Assembly (NCBI RefSeq): GCF_052857255.1
Contig: NC_135497.1
Coordinates: 182,876,204-182,940,203, forward strand
Direction of reading: 5' to 3'
DNA length: 64,000 nt
DNA from: Amblyomma americanum
Taxonomy: Eukaryota; Arthropoda; Arachnida; Ixodida; Ixodidae
Part shown: piece after piece, positions 43,455 through 55,011 of the stretch
How the letters are laid out: each line of letters opens with the position of its first letter
Position numbering within the stretch: the first letter of the stretch is position 1
Program-made: the position numbers and the translations under genes
Notes under the pieces: generated by a model
The model's input: only the letters and a program-made list of their open reading frames with translations
What the model was told of the DNA's origin: nothing
The model's database searches: none

Positions 43455-45430
43455 ATCGTATCGGAAGTCGAGATGGCGGTTTCCCTCTTACTCATCAGAC
43501 TGGTCCAGGCATCCGCCCAAGCCACCGGAGTCCTGAACTGAGGAGTCCGCCTACCTGACTCGTAGAACACTTCAATGAGATAATAAATGTTTTATCTCTC
43601 TCTCTCTCTCTCTCTCTCTCTTACTTCTTGTTCGTCTTTCTCAGAGTCTTTGGCTTGCAAAGCTCTCGGTGTTTTAGAATCCTTAGCGTCTTGCAGTTTC
43701 GGCAACACGATAGTTGGTAGCGATGCGAATGAAGCGCAGAGAGACGTCAGGCTCATTAGAGACTACTAGACCACACATACAAACTGCTCCGTAGTTCTTG
43801 AGTGCACCTTTCTTTCGTCCTTCATGCGCTTTATTGAAATCGTGCAACACTAGCTATACAGCCAAGCCACAAACGTTAATATTGGCACACTTTCCGCATT
43901 AAGGACAACACCTTGCAATTCAGTGAAGGTTTGTTTTCTGGACAAATCTTGTATTTCTTCACAAAACAGTACTCCAGCAAATATCAGCAATACATTGGAG
44001 AAAAAACAAGCAGGTAATGACATTGAGCCAAGACATCTGAGCAACAATTTGAAAAATTTAGACGTAATTGCCACGTTGAGACCGTAGAAAGATAAATATT
44101 CTATGAAGCAGAAACACAACTAATGTCCAGATACTGTGAAAATGTGAACGGTGCCATGTCCACGAGGTCGATCATGGGTCGAGGTTTTCATGCGTGCGAA
44201 AATGTTTTTGTCCTTGAAAAGCAGGCGGCCAGGTCTACCTTCAGCTTCAAGTACATAATCACACCAGCGGGGCGGTTGAGCGCAAAAGCCGCGATCGCAC
44301 GTTGGGTCTCCAGAACACGAACGCCAGTCCTTGCCTCATCTTCGTTATTCTAGCTCACTCATTCGATCTGAAGACCCATCACTGGCGTTCGATCTTCTTC
44401 CCCTGTGCGGCGTCCTGTAGCCACTCCGCTGGCGATAACGTCATGCTAACCGTCGACTGAGGACGCGCATACGGCATGGCATGTGGTACGACGCAACGGA
44501 GGCCAGGTGGTAGCAGCAGCGCGCAGACCTACCAGTAGCAAGGTGTGTGGCGCGGCGGAGTATTTGAGCGCAAGTGTGGACGAGAACCGGGCGTAGGTCG
44601 ACGAGGTGTTCCGCTTCTTCGGGCTCCTGTTGGCAAGCGTCGGCACAAGGTAGACCGACGGCGGGGTCACTCGCAAGACGGAGGCAGACGAGGACCACGA
44701 CGTGCTTGGCGTCGAGCGCGGTTACGACCGACCCGCTGCACACGTTGATCAGCGCGATCACCTTTGCCGTCAGGTGTAGGCACCGCGCACTGACGGAGAA
44801 TTGCGAAACGGTTGGTCTGTGCAAAGGCGCGAATATGTTTCGGAGACTGGACGAAGAACACAACGTTTTCTGCTGCGCCGGTGAGGTGAACTCTGCTCAC
44901 AGCCGGACAAAGAGCATGTGCAGTACCTCCATTGACTAGTGTCCGCTTTCTCCCTGGCTGCCAGGCTTGAAGCGTGAAAGAGGGCTTGCACTGCTGTTGC
45001 AACTCAAACCTGCAGGGCTGCTGCATCCTCATTGGGGTAGGGCACACGACAGCTTTTCCCCGTTGAACTGGGGCGTTCCGAGCTCGGCTACCACCGTCGG
45101 CTCATGCGCCGCACCAGGCTTTGAGAAAGGCTCCGCAGCAGTGCCAAGGGACGACGTGGTCGTCTCTGAGCGTCGCCGGTGCCGTCAGTGCTGGTTCTAC
45201 AGAGCGCTGGAAAGTCGTCGCGTTGCGCCGAGTTCGAGACAGCGATGCCGTACCTTTGGCGGTATCTTCGAGCAATGCAGCAGCAATGACGCTGCTCATG
45301 GGGCTCGAAAACTGTCCTCGGCCTGCGCGACACGCTCCTCGCGTCACTAGCGCCGAACGCAACTTGAAGACGGGCGCCACGTGACGAACGAGGGTGAAAC
45401 GAGCTCCCTTCATCGTTGTCTTCGTCGTAT
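43455..45430 (-). pseudogene. Family E, copy B: unidentified spliced gene-like paralog
   Basis: Diverged partner of 28293-30370. On the minus strand the first block opens at an ATG (near 45300) as MSSVIAAALLEDTAK and ends at a GTACGG donor. The next reads EPALTAPATLRDDHVVPW and later CRFELQQQCKPSFTLQAWQP. After a TGCACAG acceptor it reads TNRFAILRQCAVPTPDGK, and VIALINVCSGSVVTALDAKH in another frame. The last block reads DYVLEAEGRPGRLLFKDKNI. Conserved patches sit in exon-like positions in both copies, which argues for a once-coding gene. Internal frame changes and stops argue against intact function. No family recognised. Confidence 0.45.
43594..43621. repeat. (TC)n microsatellite
   Basis: About 14 TC units inserted in the family E copy B left part. 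Absent from copy A. Confidence 0.97.
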
Positions 45431-45779
45431 CTCGAACAGTGCCCGGATACCGACTGATGTGCTCTTTGTGGGCAGGAGATTGCTCGATTTTGAGAAGAGG
45501 GCTTTTTATACCGTGAAGCGGATTAAGGGACATTATTCTGGATAAATGTTGGTGTAATCTGCCACTTCGTGACGTCATCAATGAAAATGAACTATAAAAG
45601 AAAGCGGATGAATAATAATAAGCAGTAGGGAGAAAAAGGGAATATCTGAAATTGTTCTGGTGCGGCCCATGACCTCATTGGTGGACATTGTCTTGCCGAA
45701 TTAATCCAATGCCAAATTAATGTTTCTCCCATTGTTAAATAGTATGTTACAAGACTACTTGATGACCTTCCGCTCACAT

Positions 45780-46860
45780 GTTTCAATTGCGACTGATGCC
45801 CCGGTGTGTCAAGAAAAAGCAGATCTTAGGCATTTACTCCCAATCCCATGACTGGTCTTTTTCCCTCCGTCTTCAAGATTTCACGCCTATTTATTTGGCC
45901 GAGTTTCTCGAGGTGGTTCTTGCGCTGCGCAAGGTACCGAGCTCTTTTCCCGAAGTAATAAAAATTATGGTCTCATTATCCTTATCCACTTCCTTGTCCG
46001 CCTCTACTGAATCACAGCCATCTAGAATACTAAAATTTCTGATCCCTCTGCATGTCCAATAAATTCGGTTTGTTTGGGTTCCTGGACACAGGGGCCTTAA
46101 TTTAAATGAACCAGTTCATGTTTTAGCGAAGGCAGCGCTGTGTGGTCTGATCGTTGACACCTTCCAACCTGTGCGTTCATTACGGCGGCGGGATTTCGTA
46201 CATATACATCTTGAGAGAATTTGGCGTATCAGCGCTTGCTTCCTTGGACGATTTTCAGCACCTCCTGTTCCCTTGGAGGAGTAAAGTCTGGCGATCTCGC
46301 AAACTTGAAGTTTTCTTCACGCGACTACGTTGCTGTGTGCCGCAACTAAATTTTTACCTCTACTGGCCTGGTCTTGCGATCTCCCCATTATGTCCGTATT
46401 GTGCTGAGCTGGAAACAGTAGAACACTTTCTTCCCTATTGTCTTCGCTCCTTGTCGCTAAGGAGGCGACTGTTAGAAGTCCAAGTATAGAAACTCAGTTT
46501 GCGTCTGTTTTCTGCGGTTGTTCTATCCATTGGCGATTGCATGCTTGGACATACCAATCGGAAGCTTTCGTAATGCCCCTTTTACCCCTCACTTTGGTAT
46601 TTCTTTTGGTATTCCTAAATGTTTCTTTTTTTCCTTCTTTCTTTCTTTTACTCAATCCCTCGCATAAATTTAAGCTTGCTACGCCCCCTTACCACCATCA
46701 ACCACTTCTGTCACAGAAACTGAGTCGCCCAAAATTTTTTAGATCATCCCATGTTTGCCCAATGCAGTTTGCAATAGAGGTAGTCGCTGCCTGGTAATGA
46801 CCAATCCCCTTTGTGAGTATGTGCCATTATATGAGGCCAACAACAACAATATCAGGACTA
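45780..46860 (+). mobile_element. RNase H-type LINE 3' fragment (family G, copy 2)
   Basis: The frame 45778-46062 is a degenerate RNase H domain (WSFSLRLQDFTPIYLAEFLE, with the catalytic Glu in AEFLE). Its second catalytic Asp position has been lost (MVSLSLS). The frame continues as WVPGHRGLNLNEP. Further on, CPYCAELETVEHFLPYC (near 46395-46440) is the C-terminal CCHC-like zinc knuckle of such LINEs. The 3' end is ...tatatgaggccaacaacaacaa. Frameshifts separate the pieces. Confidence 0.75.
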
Positions 46861-47277
46861 AAATATGCAGTTGGTCCCCCTATTCCGAGAGTCTGTAGGA
46901 TCTTGCAGCCGCTCCTACCCTTTGGTTAGCTGATGCTGATCTTCCGGTTCCTAGATGGACAGCATTTCCTCGCGCCGCTTGATCGTCGGTTCTTCTATCC
47001 TTTCTACTTTCGTGTTGTCTTGAGAGGCTCACACCACGTAGAATAGGCCCGCATCTGTGACACAGTCTGCGCAGTGTGTCTCACAATGCGAGAAGCGTCG
47101 GCAGCGGGAATGTCCAACCTTTAGGCTTCGCGGTCAAACCAAGTTTCGGCGTCGCTGTGAAGCTGCACCGGCGCCAGAGGGAAGCATTCGAACCAGCAGA
47201 CACATGGCTCATGTAACTCTTAAAACCTCGCCCAATATAAACCAGGACTGGTAAGAAGATATCAAGCTTAGATCCAA
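46861..47277. other. Spacer, no gene seen
   Basis: No recognisable coding or element ends. Confidence 0.35.
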
Positions 47278-47435
47278 TAAACAGCTGAATTAGCCGCGCT
47301 GATCCATAGCCTAAACTGCACTGAAGGCATATATATATGTTGGCCTGTAGCAGTATGGCGCCGCATTCTGATCAGAAACCGACCACTCATTGAGAAATCT
47401 ATGCTTTTATAAGCTAGGAAACCAAGAATTGGAAG
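47278..47435 (+). repeat. Dispersed repeat D1, fragment D
   Basis: It shares gatccatagcctaa, gttggcctgtagcagtatgg and gcttttataagctaggaa with copy A 16105-16235 (aatccatagctta, gttgacctgtatagatgg, tcttttataagctagaaa). Short and diverged. Confidence 0.6.
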
Positions 47436-47559
47436 ATACACTTAAACTCCGCCTTAAGGGTAAGACGATATAGCGTAATGGGTTAACTCCTATATATGCA
47501 GAAGGTCATTCTGTACTCTGCATACATAGATCCCTGGGAGTCCTCATACCCCTCGTAAT

Positions 47560-47900
47560 GCAGTGGTGCAGCGGGAAAGCGAAGCGCCGCTGCCCTGCGA
47601 TGGCAGGTGCTCCCAGCGGTGGGCCTTGTGCGACCCCAGGTTGCTCTTCCTGATGGACCAATCTTTAATTTTAATGCCAACTGCCACTATGGGCGTGGCG
47701 GTTTGCTCACTATCCGGTTGACAGGTTGGGATGACGTCGCAAGGTCACGTGACATAGGTGGCTCACAAGCCTCGTAGGTTGCTCCTTGTTCACCACCTGC
47801 CAGAGCAATGCCCGTGATTTTTCGCTCAGGAAACCAAGCCGACAACGCCAACACGGCATTTTCTGGCGAACTGGGCACATAACGCTGTCGCGTTACCATG
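47560..47900 (-). repeat. Dispersed repeat F, copy 2
   Basis: Inverted relative to 37841-38390 and sharing the blocks listed there, including the near-palindrome taacgcgacagcgtta at 47879-47896 (minus strand). Confidence 0.55.
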
Positions 47901-49089
47901 TGACCGTGATCACCGGATTGTATTTGCGGATCTCCGCGGATAGCAACGCCTCCTTTCGGTTCAATGTTCTAGCCGATGAATGCGTCTTTTCCTGCTGCAC
48001 GGTAGAAAGCACGTACTGGCACTTTTTAGCGGTCAAACCAGCGAATAAACGCAGACAGGTGAAGAAAAGAAGTTGAGACATCCTGTGTACATTTTTATTT
48101 CTGATACTCGATTCGTTCCTGGTTTCCACCGCAATTTTCCCGTTCAGCGCGGATAGTAATCACAGTGGATTGACACGGCTGAGCTACGCTTCGAATCTCC
48201 CTTTGGTAATTTTTCTGCCTTGGGCAGTATCCTTTGGCTCATTTACCACCCCTCCTAAAGCGTTATTTTAATGCATGTGGCAACTAGCATTGGATCTAGC
48301 GACTCCTAAAAAGCGAAGCGCACCTTCCGAGTAATCGCTGAAGCGTAGAGCGCCCTTCAGTGCTCGTGACTAGGCGGCGGTGGAGGCATCGAGGCACCCA
48401 ATTCTCGACTCAATCGCTGAGCCAGCTGCTGATGATGTTTTGCCAGAAGCGAGGGGGGGGGGGGGGGGGGGACCCTGCACCTGGTGCAAGTCTGCCATCA
48501 CGGTGCTGAGCTGCCTGACACCTGCAACGTGCGCAGTCCAGTTACCTCTTCAAGTGCTCGACGCTGACAAACCACTGGAACGTGCGCACAAAATACGAAA
48601 GTGGAGCGCAAGGCGTAATTCGCTCGTTTCATCTTTCCATGAAAATCCGACGCTCATTTACGCTGGGCGTATCCTTTCGAGCATCTGTTTTGAACGAAAA
48701 TCGGGCATTTATGGGTGAACTAAAGGATAATGATGAACAACGAAAATTGCAAACCGTGCATAGACCCTTATTTCCCTTTTGTAGCGCTCAGAAATGGTCA
48801 GCGCGTTGACAGTGCGAATTTTGGACTTCAACTTAAGCTTTTGCTTTCATAGTTAACTGCACTAGCATTTCATTTTATTCTCAGAATTTTTACAATCTGA
48901 ATTTGTACTCAAAGCGACAATGCCTGGGAGCGGAACGCAAGGTGCTCTGCTACACCTACGGCTGTGTTGGTAACAACGAAGGAAACGAAAAATAAAAAGA
49001 AAATAAATATAAGATAATTAACAAACATGCTTAGGAGCCAGTTCCCCGCGCACAGGATTACACAGTCAAGAGTGTGAATTAGCGTTGTT
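47901..49089. other. Spacer with a 19-bp G run
   Basis: It contains an uninterrupted run of 19 G at 48453-48471. Open frames on both strands here (for example 48380-48718) show no recognisable domain. Confidence 0.4.
48453..48471. repeat. (G)19 homopolymer
   Basis: Nineteen consecutive G on the plus strand. Confidence 0.97.
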
Positions 49090-49308
49090 TTTTTAGGTGA
49101 CGAAAATGGCGCAGTAACTTCCTCGCTTATGAGCAGACACTTCAACCGAGCCCTCAGGGAAGGGAGGAAAGTGGAGGTGAAAGAAGAAAGAGAGAAAGAG
49201 TTGCTGTATTGGAGGGCACCGTAGTAATTTCGAACGCCTGGGGATTATTAACGTGTATACTGATAATGCACAACACACGGACGGGTTATGCGTTTCGCGT
49301 CCATTCAG
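49090..49308 (-). mobile_element. SINE fragment lacking the tRNA head
   Basis: Body sequence gaaaatggcgcagtaacttcctc through gcgtttcgcgtccattca matches the standard SINE body. The A and B boxes are missing. Its right end is followed within about 20 bp by an RTE-like fragment. Confidence 0.75.
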
Positions 49309-49324
49309 AGAGTCTCATAATTTA

Positions 49325-49690
49325 ATTTTTTTTTCATCAGCTTGACTACGCCCACTGCAGGGCAAAGGCCTAGCCCATGTCTCTCCAATTAACCCCGTCC
49401 TTTACCAGCTGCAGCCACCCTATGGATGCAAACTTCTTAATCTCATCCGCCCACCCAACTTTCTGCCGTCCCCTGCTACGCTTGTCTTCTCTTGGAATCC
49501 ACTCCGTTACCCTTAAGGACCAGCGGTTATCGTGCCTTCGCATTACATGCCCTGCCCAAGCTCATTTCTTCCTCTGGATTTCGACTAGGATGATATTAAC
49601 CCGCGTTAGTTCCCTCACCCACTCTGCCCGCTTCCGGTCTCTTAACGTTACGCCTTTAAGTTTTCTTTCCATAGAAATGCAGCACAAAAC
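49325..49690 (-). mobile_element. RTE-like LINE 3' end fragment
   Basis: On the minus strand the conceptual frame reads KGVTLRDRKRAEWVRELTRV, then WAGHVMRRHDNRWSLRV, then RGRQKVGWADEIKKFA. This is the conserved C-terminal tail of RTE-type ORF2. It is the same family and orientation as 41224-42721 (shared RDRKR.EWVRE), but with only one stop in this stretch it looks less decayed. Confidence 0.8.
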
Positions 49691-50265
49691 AGACGACAGA
49701 GGAAAAGGTTAGACGCAAAAATGAGCGCTGCTCCCGATCTGCGCACTGAGGATGCGTGGGGCCATTGGACGTAGCGAATTCAGAACCGCGAGGTCGCAAC
49801 GGCATTCATGCTCTGTTGGTGCTGGCTAGGCGGTCGGTGGCCCGGCTTCATTCTCAGTTCAGCTTTCTAATGGTACTTTAAGCTGCGGGGGTTCTGAAAT
49901 GGCAAACCGTTTGTATATATGTATATTTTTTTACTTTTGTACCCAGTAATGTGGATACGCCCATGCATGCACGATTCACCGTATGAAGCGGAATGAGAGA
50001 GCACCGGCTTCCATGTTTTCTGCGCAGTGGTAAGGCGGATATGCTTTGAGGTGTGCTGAAAAATATCTGAGAAGTGCCACAGCTATGCACCATTTGACTC
50101 ATTACAGAAAATGTTTCACCGTGCGGGTCATCACGCATGTAGTACATGAGGCGCCGGCAAGAAAGGCCATATTTTAGCGTCTTTCATTGTAGCGCTCATG
50201 GTGAAGCTGTGGCATACAGACAATATATGCAGCTGAATTAGTATTAACAGTATACGCACTTCCAC
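49691..50265. other. Spacer, no gene seen
   Basis: No element ends or coding homology recognised. Confidence 0.35.
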
Positions 50266-50460
50266 GAGAGAGAGAGAGAGAGAGGGGGGGGGGGGTTATT
50301 GATAGGAAAAGGCAGAGAGGTTGGCCTGAAAAATAAATATCTGGCCTGCTACTCTGCTCTGGGGGACGGGAAGAGGAGATAAAAGAAGGTCACGATGGGG
50401 GACGATGATGATGGGAGGAGGCAGATGAAAACCTACTTAAAAAAAAAGCATTCTTTCTGA
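50266..50460 (-). mobile_element. LINE 3' UTR ending in a simple-repeat tail
   Basis: On the minus strand, downstream of the RNase H frame, a pyrimidine-rich UTR (ctcctcccatcatcatcgtc, tttatctcctcttcccgtcc) ends in C12 and (CT)n at 50266-50295. It probably belongs to the retroelement whose ORF stops at 50463. Confidence 0.65.
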
Positions 50461-50462
50461 CA

Positions 50463-51527
50463 TCACAAACGCGAGACAAGGTCCGTGTCGCTCAAAAAGC
50501 GTGAGAGCGCTCGCGTTGCCTTTACAGTTCTAAAACTATCTGGCCAAGCGCCGAGGATCAAATCCTCAGAGAGGAGCGATGTGTCCATAGGCTTCAGAGC
50601 AGATGCGAGTATGAGTCTTTCACGTGCATACGCTGGACACGCCACTAAAACATGTTCTATAGTCCCTAGCACGCCACATGTGGTACATTCCGGGGAGTCC
50701 GCTTGTCCTATTAAGTGCAAGTATTTGCGCGTGAATGCCACGTTTAAACGTAGTCTACGGATAACGCATGCAATAGGGCGAGGTATTCCGCGAGGAACTG
50801 AAAAGGTCGTCGTCGGATCTAGCCGTTTAAGGCGGATGTGGCGGGCGTCTGGCAGGGCCCAGTACCTAGCCGTCGCCCTCCTCATCAATTCCGAAAGGAG
50901 ACAAGTTGTGTCCACTATAGAGAACGGTACAGCTGTACGCAGGCCACTGCTGAAGGCGCTCCTTGCTTCAGCGTCGGCGGTCTCATTTCCATCGAGTCCG
51001 CAGTGTCCGGGGATCCACTGAAACACTATACGGTGGCCGTTTCCCTGAGCAAATGATACGAGACTAATGATATCAAGAGCCAGAGCTTGGTAGGCTGTGT
51101 GGCGTAGGAAGCATCCTAAAATGTGTAGCGCAGGTTTACAGTCGGTGAAAATGCACCACTCCTGAGGCGGTTCTCCGCAGATCTGGCGAATCGATTCCCG
51201 AAGGCCCACAAGCTCTGCAGCGGTTGAAGTAGACTTGTGTCCCAAAATGAATCTGTGGGTCGCAATCCCTACACTTCCACGAGGCAAACGTTCAACCAGC
51301 TGATGTGGGTTCGTCATGATTATGCATGCCTTAAGGAACGTACCGCGATTATTTTCCCGCTTACAAATAACAGGAAACAATTCGCGAACGTAGAAATCGA
51401 AACAACCACAGCACAGTAGTTCACAAGCGTCGTCTGAAATATTAATTACCGCATCACCAATCGGCAAACACGCGATAAGCGACTCCATAGAGCGCCGTTT
51501 GATTAACTTTACGTGTGCAATTTTCAT
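50463..51527 (-). CDS. LINE ORF2 C-terminus: RNase H domain and zinc knuckle, open frame
   Basis: This 354-codon frame contains an RNase H domain with AELVGLRESI, CIFTDCKPALHIL and WIPGHCGLDGNETADAEA, which hold the Glu, Asp and His/Asp positions. A Cys-His knuckle CTTCGVLGTIEHVLVACP (about residues 283-300) follows, as in RNase H-bearing LINE clades (I, R1-like groups). The first RNase H Asp ((Y)TDGS) is not present. Residues 1 to about 80 do not look like reverse transcriptase, so the ATG at 51527 is probably chance readthrough from other sequence at the 5' truncation point. It is an element fragment, not a host gene. Confidence 0.8.
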   Translation of the reverse strand: MKIAHVKLIKRRSMESLIACLPIGDAVINISDDACELLCCGCFDFYVRELFPVICKRENNRGTFLKACIIMTNPHQLVERLPRGSVGIATHRFILGHKSTSTAAELVGLRESIRQICGEPPQEWCIFTDCKPALHILGCFLRHTAYQALALDIISLVSFAQGNGHRIVFQWIPGHCGLDGNETADAEARSAFSSGLRTAVPFSIVDTTCLLSELMRRATARYWALPDARHIRLKRLDPTTTFSVPRGIPRPIACVIRRLRLNVAFTRKYLHLIGQADSPECTTCGVLGTIEHVLVACPAYARERLILASALKPMDTSLLSEDLILGAWPDSFRTVKATRALSRFLSDTDLVSRL

Positions 51528-53500
51528 TCATATGTGGTGTTGAACGAAATTCGTCCGAGCACGACTGCTACTTGTATGTTTTCGAGGTTCTCTCGAAGCT
51601 TATACATTTCACGCTGGCACACAACGCATCTAAGGCCACCCGCTCGCGTTATCGTCGCCGATAGATCCGTTAGCGCGATATGCAGTTTTTTTTTTGCGAT
51701 CTGCAGCTGCCCTCGGTAACTTCAAGTAGTTTTTTTTTTTCATCAACAGAGCCTATTTCTTCCGTACACACGCCCGGAAACAAGACCCAGCCACGCGCGA
51801 TGGAGCGGAGAGCCCCCATCGAAAGAGGGGTGGAGGCGCCCTGCACTTGCACCCTTGCACCTTGCCGCCGTCACCACTGATCTGTTGAGCTTCGGTTTTT
51901 AGTTTCCGGCCGCTTTTCTGGTCCTTAGAAGTGGCGTCTGAGAGGTCGGAGGGCTCCATTGCAAATACGCCACAAAAATGACGAAACTGAGTGAGATCAA
52001 GTGATAGAAACCTATCTCTCCCATGTGAAGCGCCGCCTCCAATCGCGTTTGCGCCTGCGTCACTTCGCTTCGATGAACAATCACGCCGCGGAGCGCGACC
52101 ACACGCTCTTGTGTTCATCCCAAGAGTGAGGGGCCTTGTATACACCGGTGTACACAGGCGCACGCAAATTTACTACACACGGTTTTGTCGAACGTTTTTT
52201 GTTCGGCAACACGGTGATATAGCCCCACTGCACTTTGTTTAAAAGCAGCAGCATCAAAAGCTGGTGCGCCACCAGTACTGGTGCCTTATCAAACACTGCG
52301 CGGAATGCTACCCTTGCCGTGCTGCCTTATCAAAACCAGTGCGACATGCATCGTCTGGCCCGGCGTACCTCTTCTAAAACCGTGCCATTGATACCGGAAT
52401 AACGTTGGGGCTAGTATCATCATCTGTCCCCATGTTTGTTTACAAACGTCAAAACCGTGTATAGATCGTTTGTCCTGTGTGTAACGCGAACGGCAACAAA
52501 AAAAAATAAAGAAGGAAATGAAAAATAACAATTCTGCATACAGGCTTCGTGTCTGCTGGCTGGTATGTCTGCTGCCTGGTCCGTCGGTTGCCAGCAGTTT
52601 AAATGCTGGTTCAACTAAACAAAAAGAAGCACACTAGAAATAGTTATTTCCGTTGCTAACATCAGGAAGCGTAACCATATGAGAAGTTGCTGCTGTATAC
52701 CAGCTACATTTCCCGCGATTTTTGCATGCAAGGGCGCCCACTTAAATTCGGCAACGGAACCGCTGACACGCAGAAACTTAGCGAGAAAGGAAACCTTTCC
52801 ATTTGGCTCTCGTCGTGGTCGAAACAGCTCTGGAGGCGACACGAAATGGAGCGGCGGTCCGTGATCAACACAACTGTCTATTCTTGACCGGAGGGAGCTC
52901 CAAAACAGCTTCGGCCGCAGACTAGGCCACTGTACCATCCAGACAGATAACCAGTATGTATACATCACGCGGTATGGCAACATAGCTGCTCCGCACTTGT
53001 CTGTCGCGGCAAGCATTAGCACAGAAATGTAGAATGCCCCCTCTTCGATGGTCAAATCTCTTCTCCCTTTTAACTGCTACAATATACCTCTCTCTAAAAA
53101 CGGGTTCGGTAAGCACTACGTGGGAGTTACATTGCCTCTGACCTTGCTTTCATGAGTGGAGTCCTCTTAGGTCGCACCTTATTTGTTCGTTCTCCACTGA
53201 GTACTGCATCGTTTTAATTTTTTAAGGAGACCTTGATCCCGGTTGCGTCACTCAAAAATAAAAATGGCACAGCACTGCAGTCTGCTGCAGTGGAGAAATG
53301 CGAAAGCATTTACGCCTGAACGTCAGCATCTTTTTTTTTGCGCGTCATTGTTGTCACGTTACAATTATCACGTGACCATTGGATGACGTCAGCAACTTTT
53401 TTCGCAATTCATCGTTGTCTAACATCACTACACATCTCCAACACACTTTACCGTCGTACACACCACAACGCGTTCACTTCGTGCCCTTTTAACACGATTT
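51528..53500. other. Spacer, no gene recognised
   Basis: Open frames on both strands (for example 51753-52163 and 52615-53055, minus) have no family features. No SINE boxes or TIRs found. Confidence 0.4.
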
Positions 53501-54258
53501 AAAAAAACGACTTCTTGTGGCGCACAGAATTTTTTATACTTTTTTCGAGACCATTTGTTTCTCCCTCTGGAGGCTGGTGGAGCTGGTCTTCAGCACTTGC
53601 TTGTTCGTCAGATTCTTTCAAGGCTTTTCTTTTTTAAAACAGCAAACCGTCCTTTCTGCTAGCTGTGTTAAACAGGCGATTAGGTGCTCATTTGCCTATT
53701 CTGTTTGCGTCCACTGGCATAGGAGAGTGGGGACTTTGTCGGGTTTTCTTAAGTCACCGGCACATTATATTTGCTCACTTTACGGTTTTCCTTCGAATTC
53801 CTCCAGAAGACAGATTGCTAAAGTCCTGACTGAGACGTTGATTCCTGTACCGATGTATTGGCAGCCTTACCTCTCCTTTCTAGACAACAGCGGGTGCAAC
53901 GGAACACGTTCAATCGGCCGCAAAGACTTCCTTGTTTGAACTTAGCACGTCAATCTTACCTGTCAAAACGTGGCTTCGCGAAAAAGGGCCTTTCGTGCCA
54001 TAGTCCATGAACCATCGCTTGTGTCAGCAGCCAGAAAATATTGATCATTGTTTTGTGTCTTGACGTGATGCCGTACTTTTTTTTTGACATTCTACAACGG
54101 AGTCTCAAAAAGGGCATTGAGATTACACCCTATACTACAAGATTTTTGCCTAAAGTGGAAGGTTCCAAGGCGCTGTTTAATCTTTTACTGCTCATGGGAC
54201 TGTTTAGCCTGTGGAAGAGCCGCCACGTTCATCGAAGTCTCTGTTAAGAGAGCAGTGT
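53501..54258 (+). mobile_element. LINE C-terminal fragment with zf-RVT-like region
   Basis: The frames 53517-53939 and 54041-54247 resemble the C-terminal end of a common tick LINE. CQQPENIDHCFV (near 54020-54060) matches the 'C..PE..EHCF..C' zinc-binding segment. Then FFDILQRSLKKGIEITPYTT, RFL and LLMGLFSLWKSR follow the 'fWd.LQRtLKKd..i.p...RFL....lLGL.SLW..R' pattern. A 1-nt frameshift and loss of the second Cys pair mark decay. The 5' and 3' borders are uncertain. Confidence 0.6.
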
Positions 54259-55011
54259 GCTGCGGTGCGGGGGGTACATGCTGCGCAGGACCGACTTAGT
54301 CGATGCATGCTTGTGTCTCCCGGAATTTTGATGTGCGGGCAAAGTGAGAGCAGGATGCTGGTGTGACTGTGCATGACGGGTTGCGGGATGCGACCTCGTT
54401 AAGTCGGGATTGAAGCCTGTAAGGTCGGGTGTACTTCCATGCAATGAGGAAAGATACCCTTCGTGGCGTATGTGTTGCGTGCCCTCCTGACACACGGAGG
54501 GCCTGGTTTCGAGCCGCAATGCTTGCAAATGTTTTTTCGAATGGTCATTTTCGTGCGGACATGGTCTGATGACATGCTCAGGCGACACTCTCTGCTGACA
54601 GGTCCTGTATACGTCAGTCATGAGGCAAGAAATGCTTCCGCATTAAGTTATGGCATCACTCCTTCTTGATAACGGTTCATGATTTAAAGTTCGTAAGGAG
54701 GCCAGGATAAAACCCATTTTATTTATCCTGCTCTAACGGCAGATGACTGGAGGTTTAAAATCTTTCTCGAGAAATCGAAGCTGCACGAAAAAACGGGGAC
54801 GAAAAAGACACACATACGACATACGACAGGCTGCTTCGTTTTCTCAAGAGATGATCATTACCAACTGGCCCAAACTTCGGTACTTTTGCATAAAATCTTT
54901 CAAAACTTAAGTTGTTGTCCCAAGGATTTTTCGGGACGTATATTTGAGGAACTGCATAGTGCTCCTGGCCTGATGTACAATCATGATTATTTTTCAAATG
55001 AATCGGTAGCC
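54259..55011. other. Spacer with a possible B-box relic
   Basis: A ggtttcgagcc at 54506-54516 preceded by cgtggcgtatg could be an eroded tRNA-like head. Nothing else recognised. Confidence 0.3.

Noticed and set aside
50485..51021. 178-codon plus-strand open frame
   Set aside because: It is antisense to the RNase H LINE frame, which has specific catalytic motifs.
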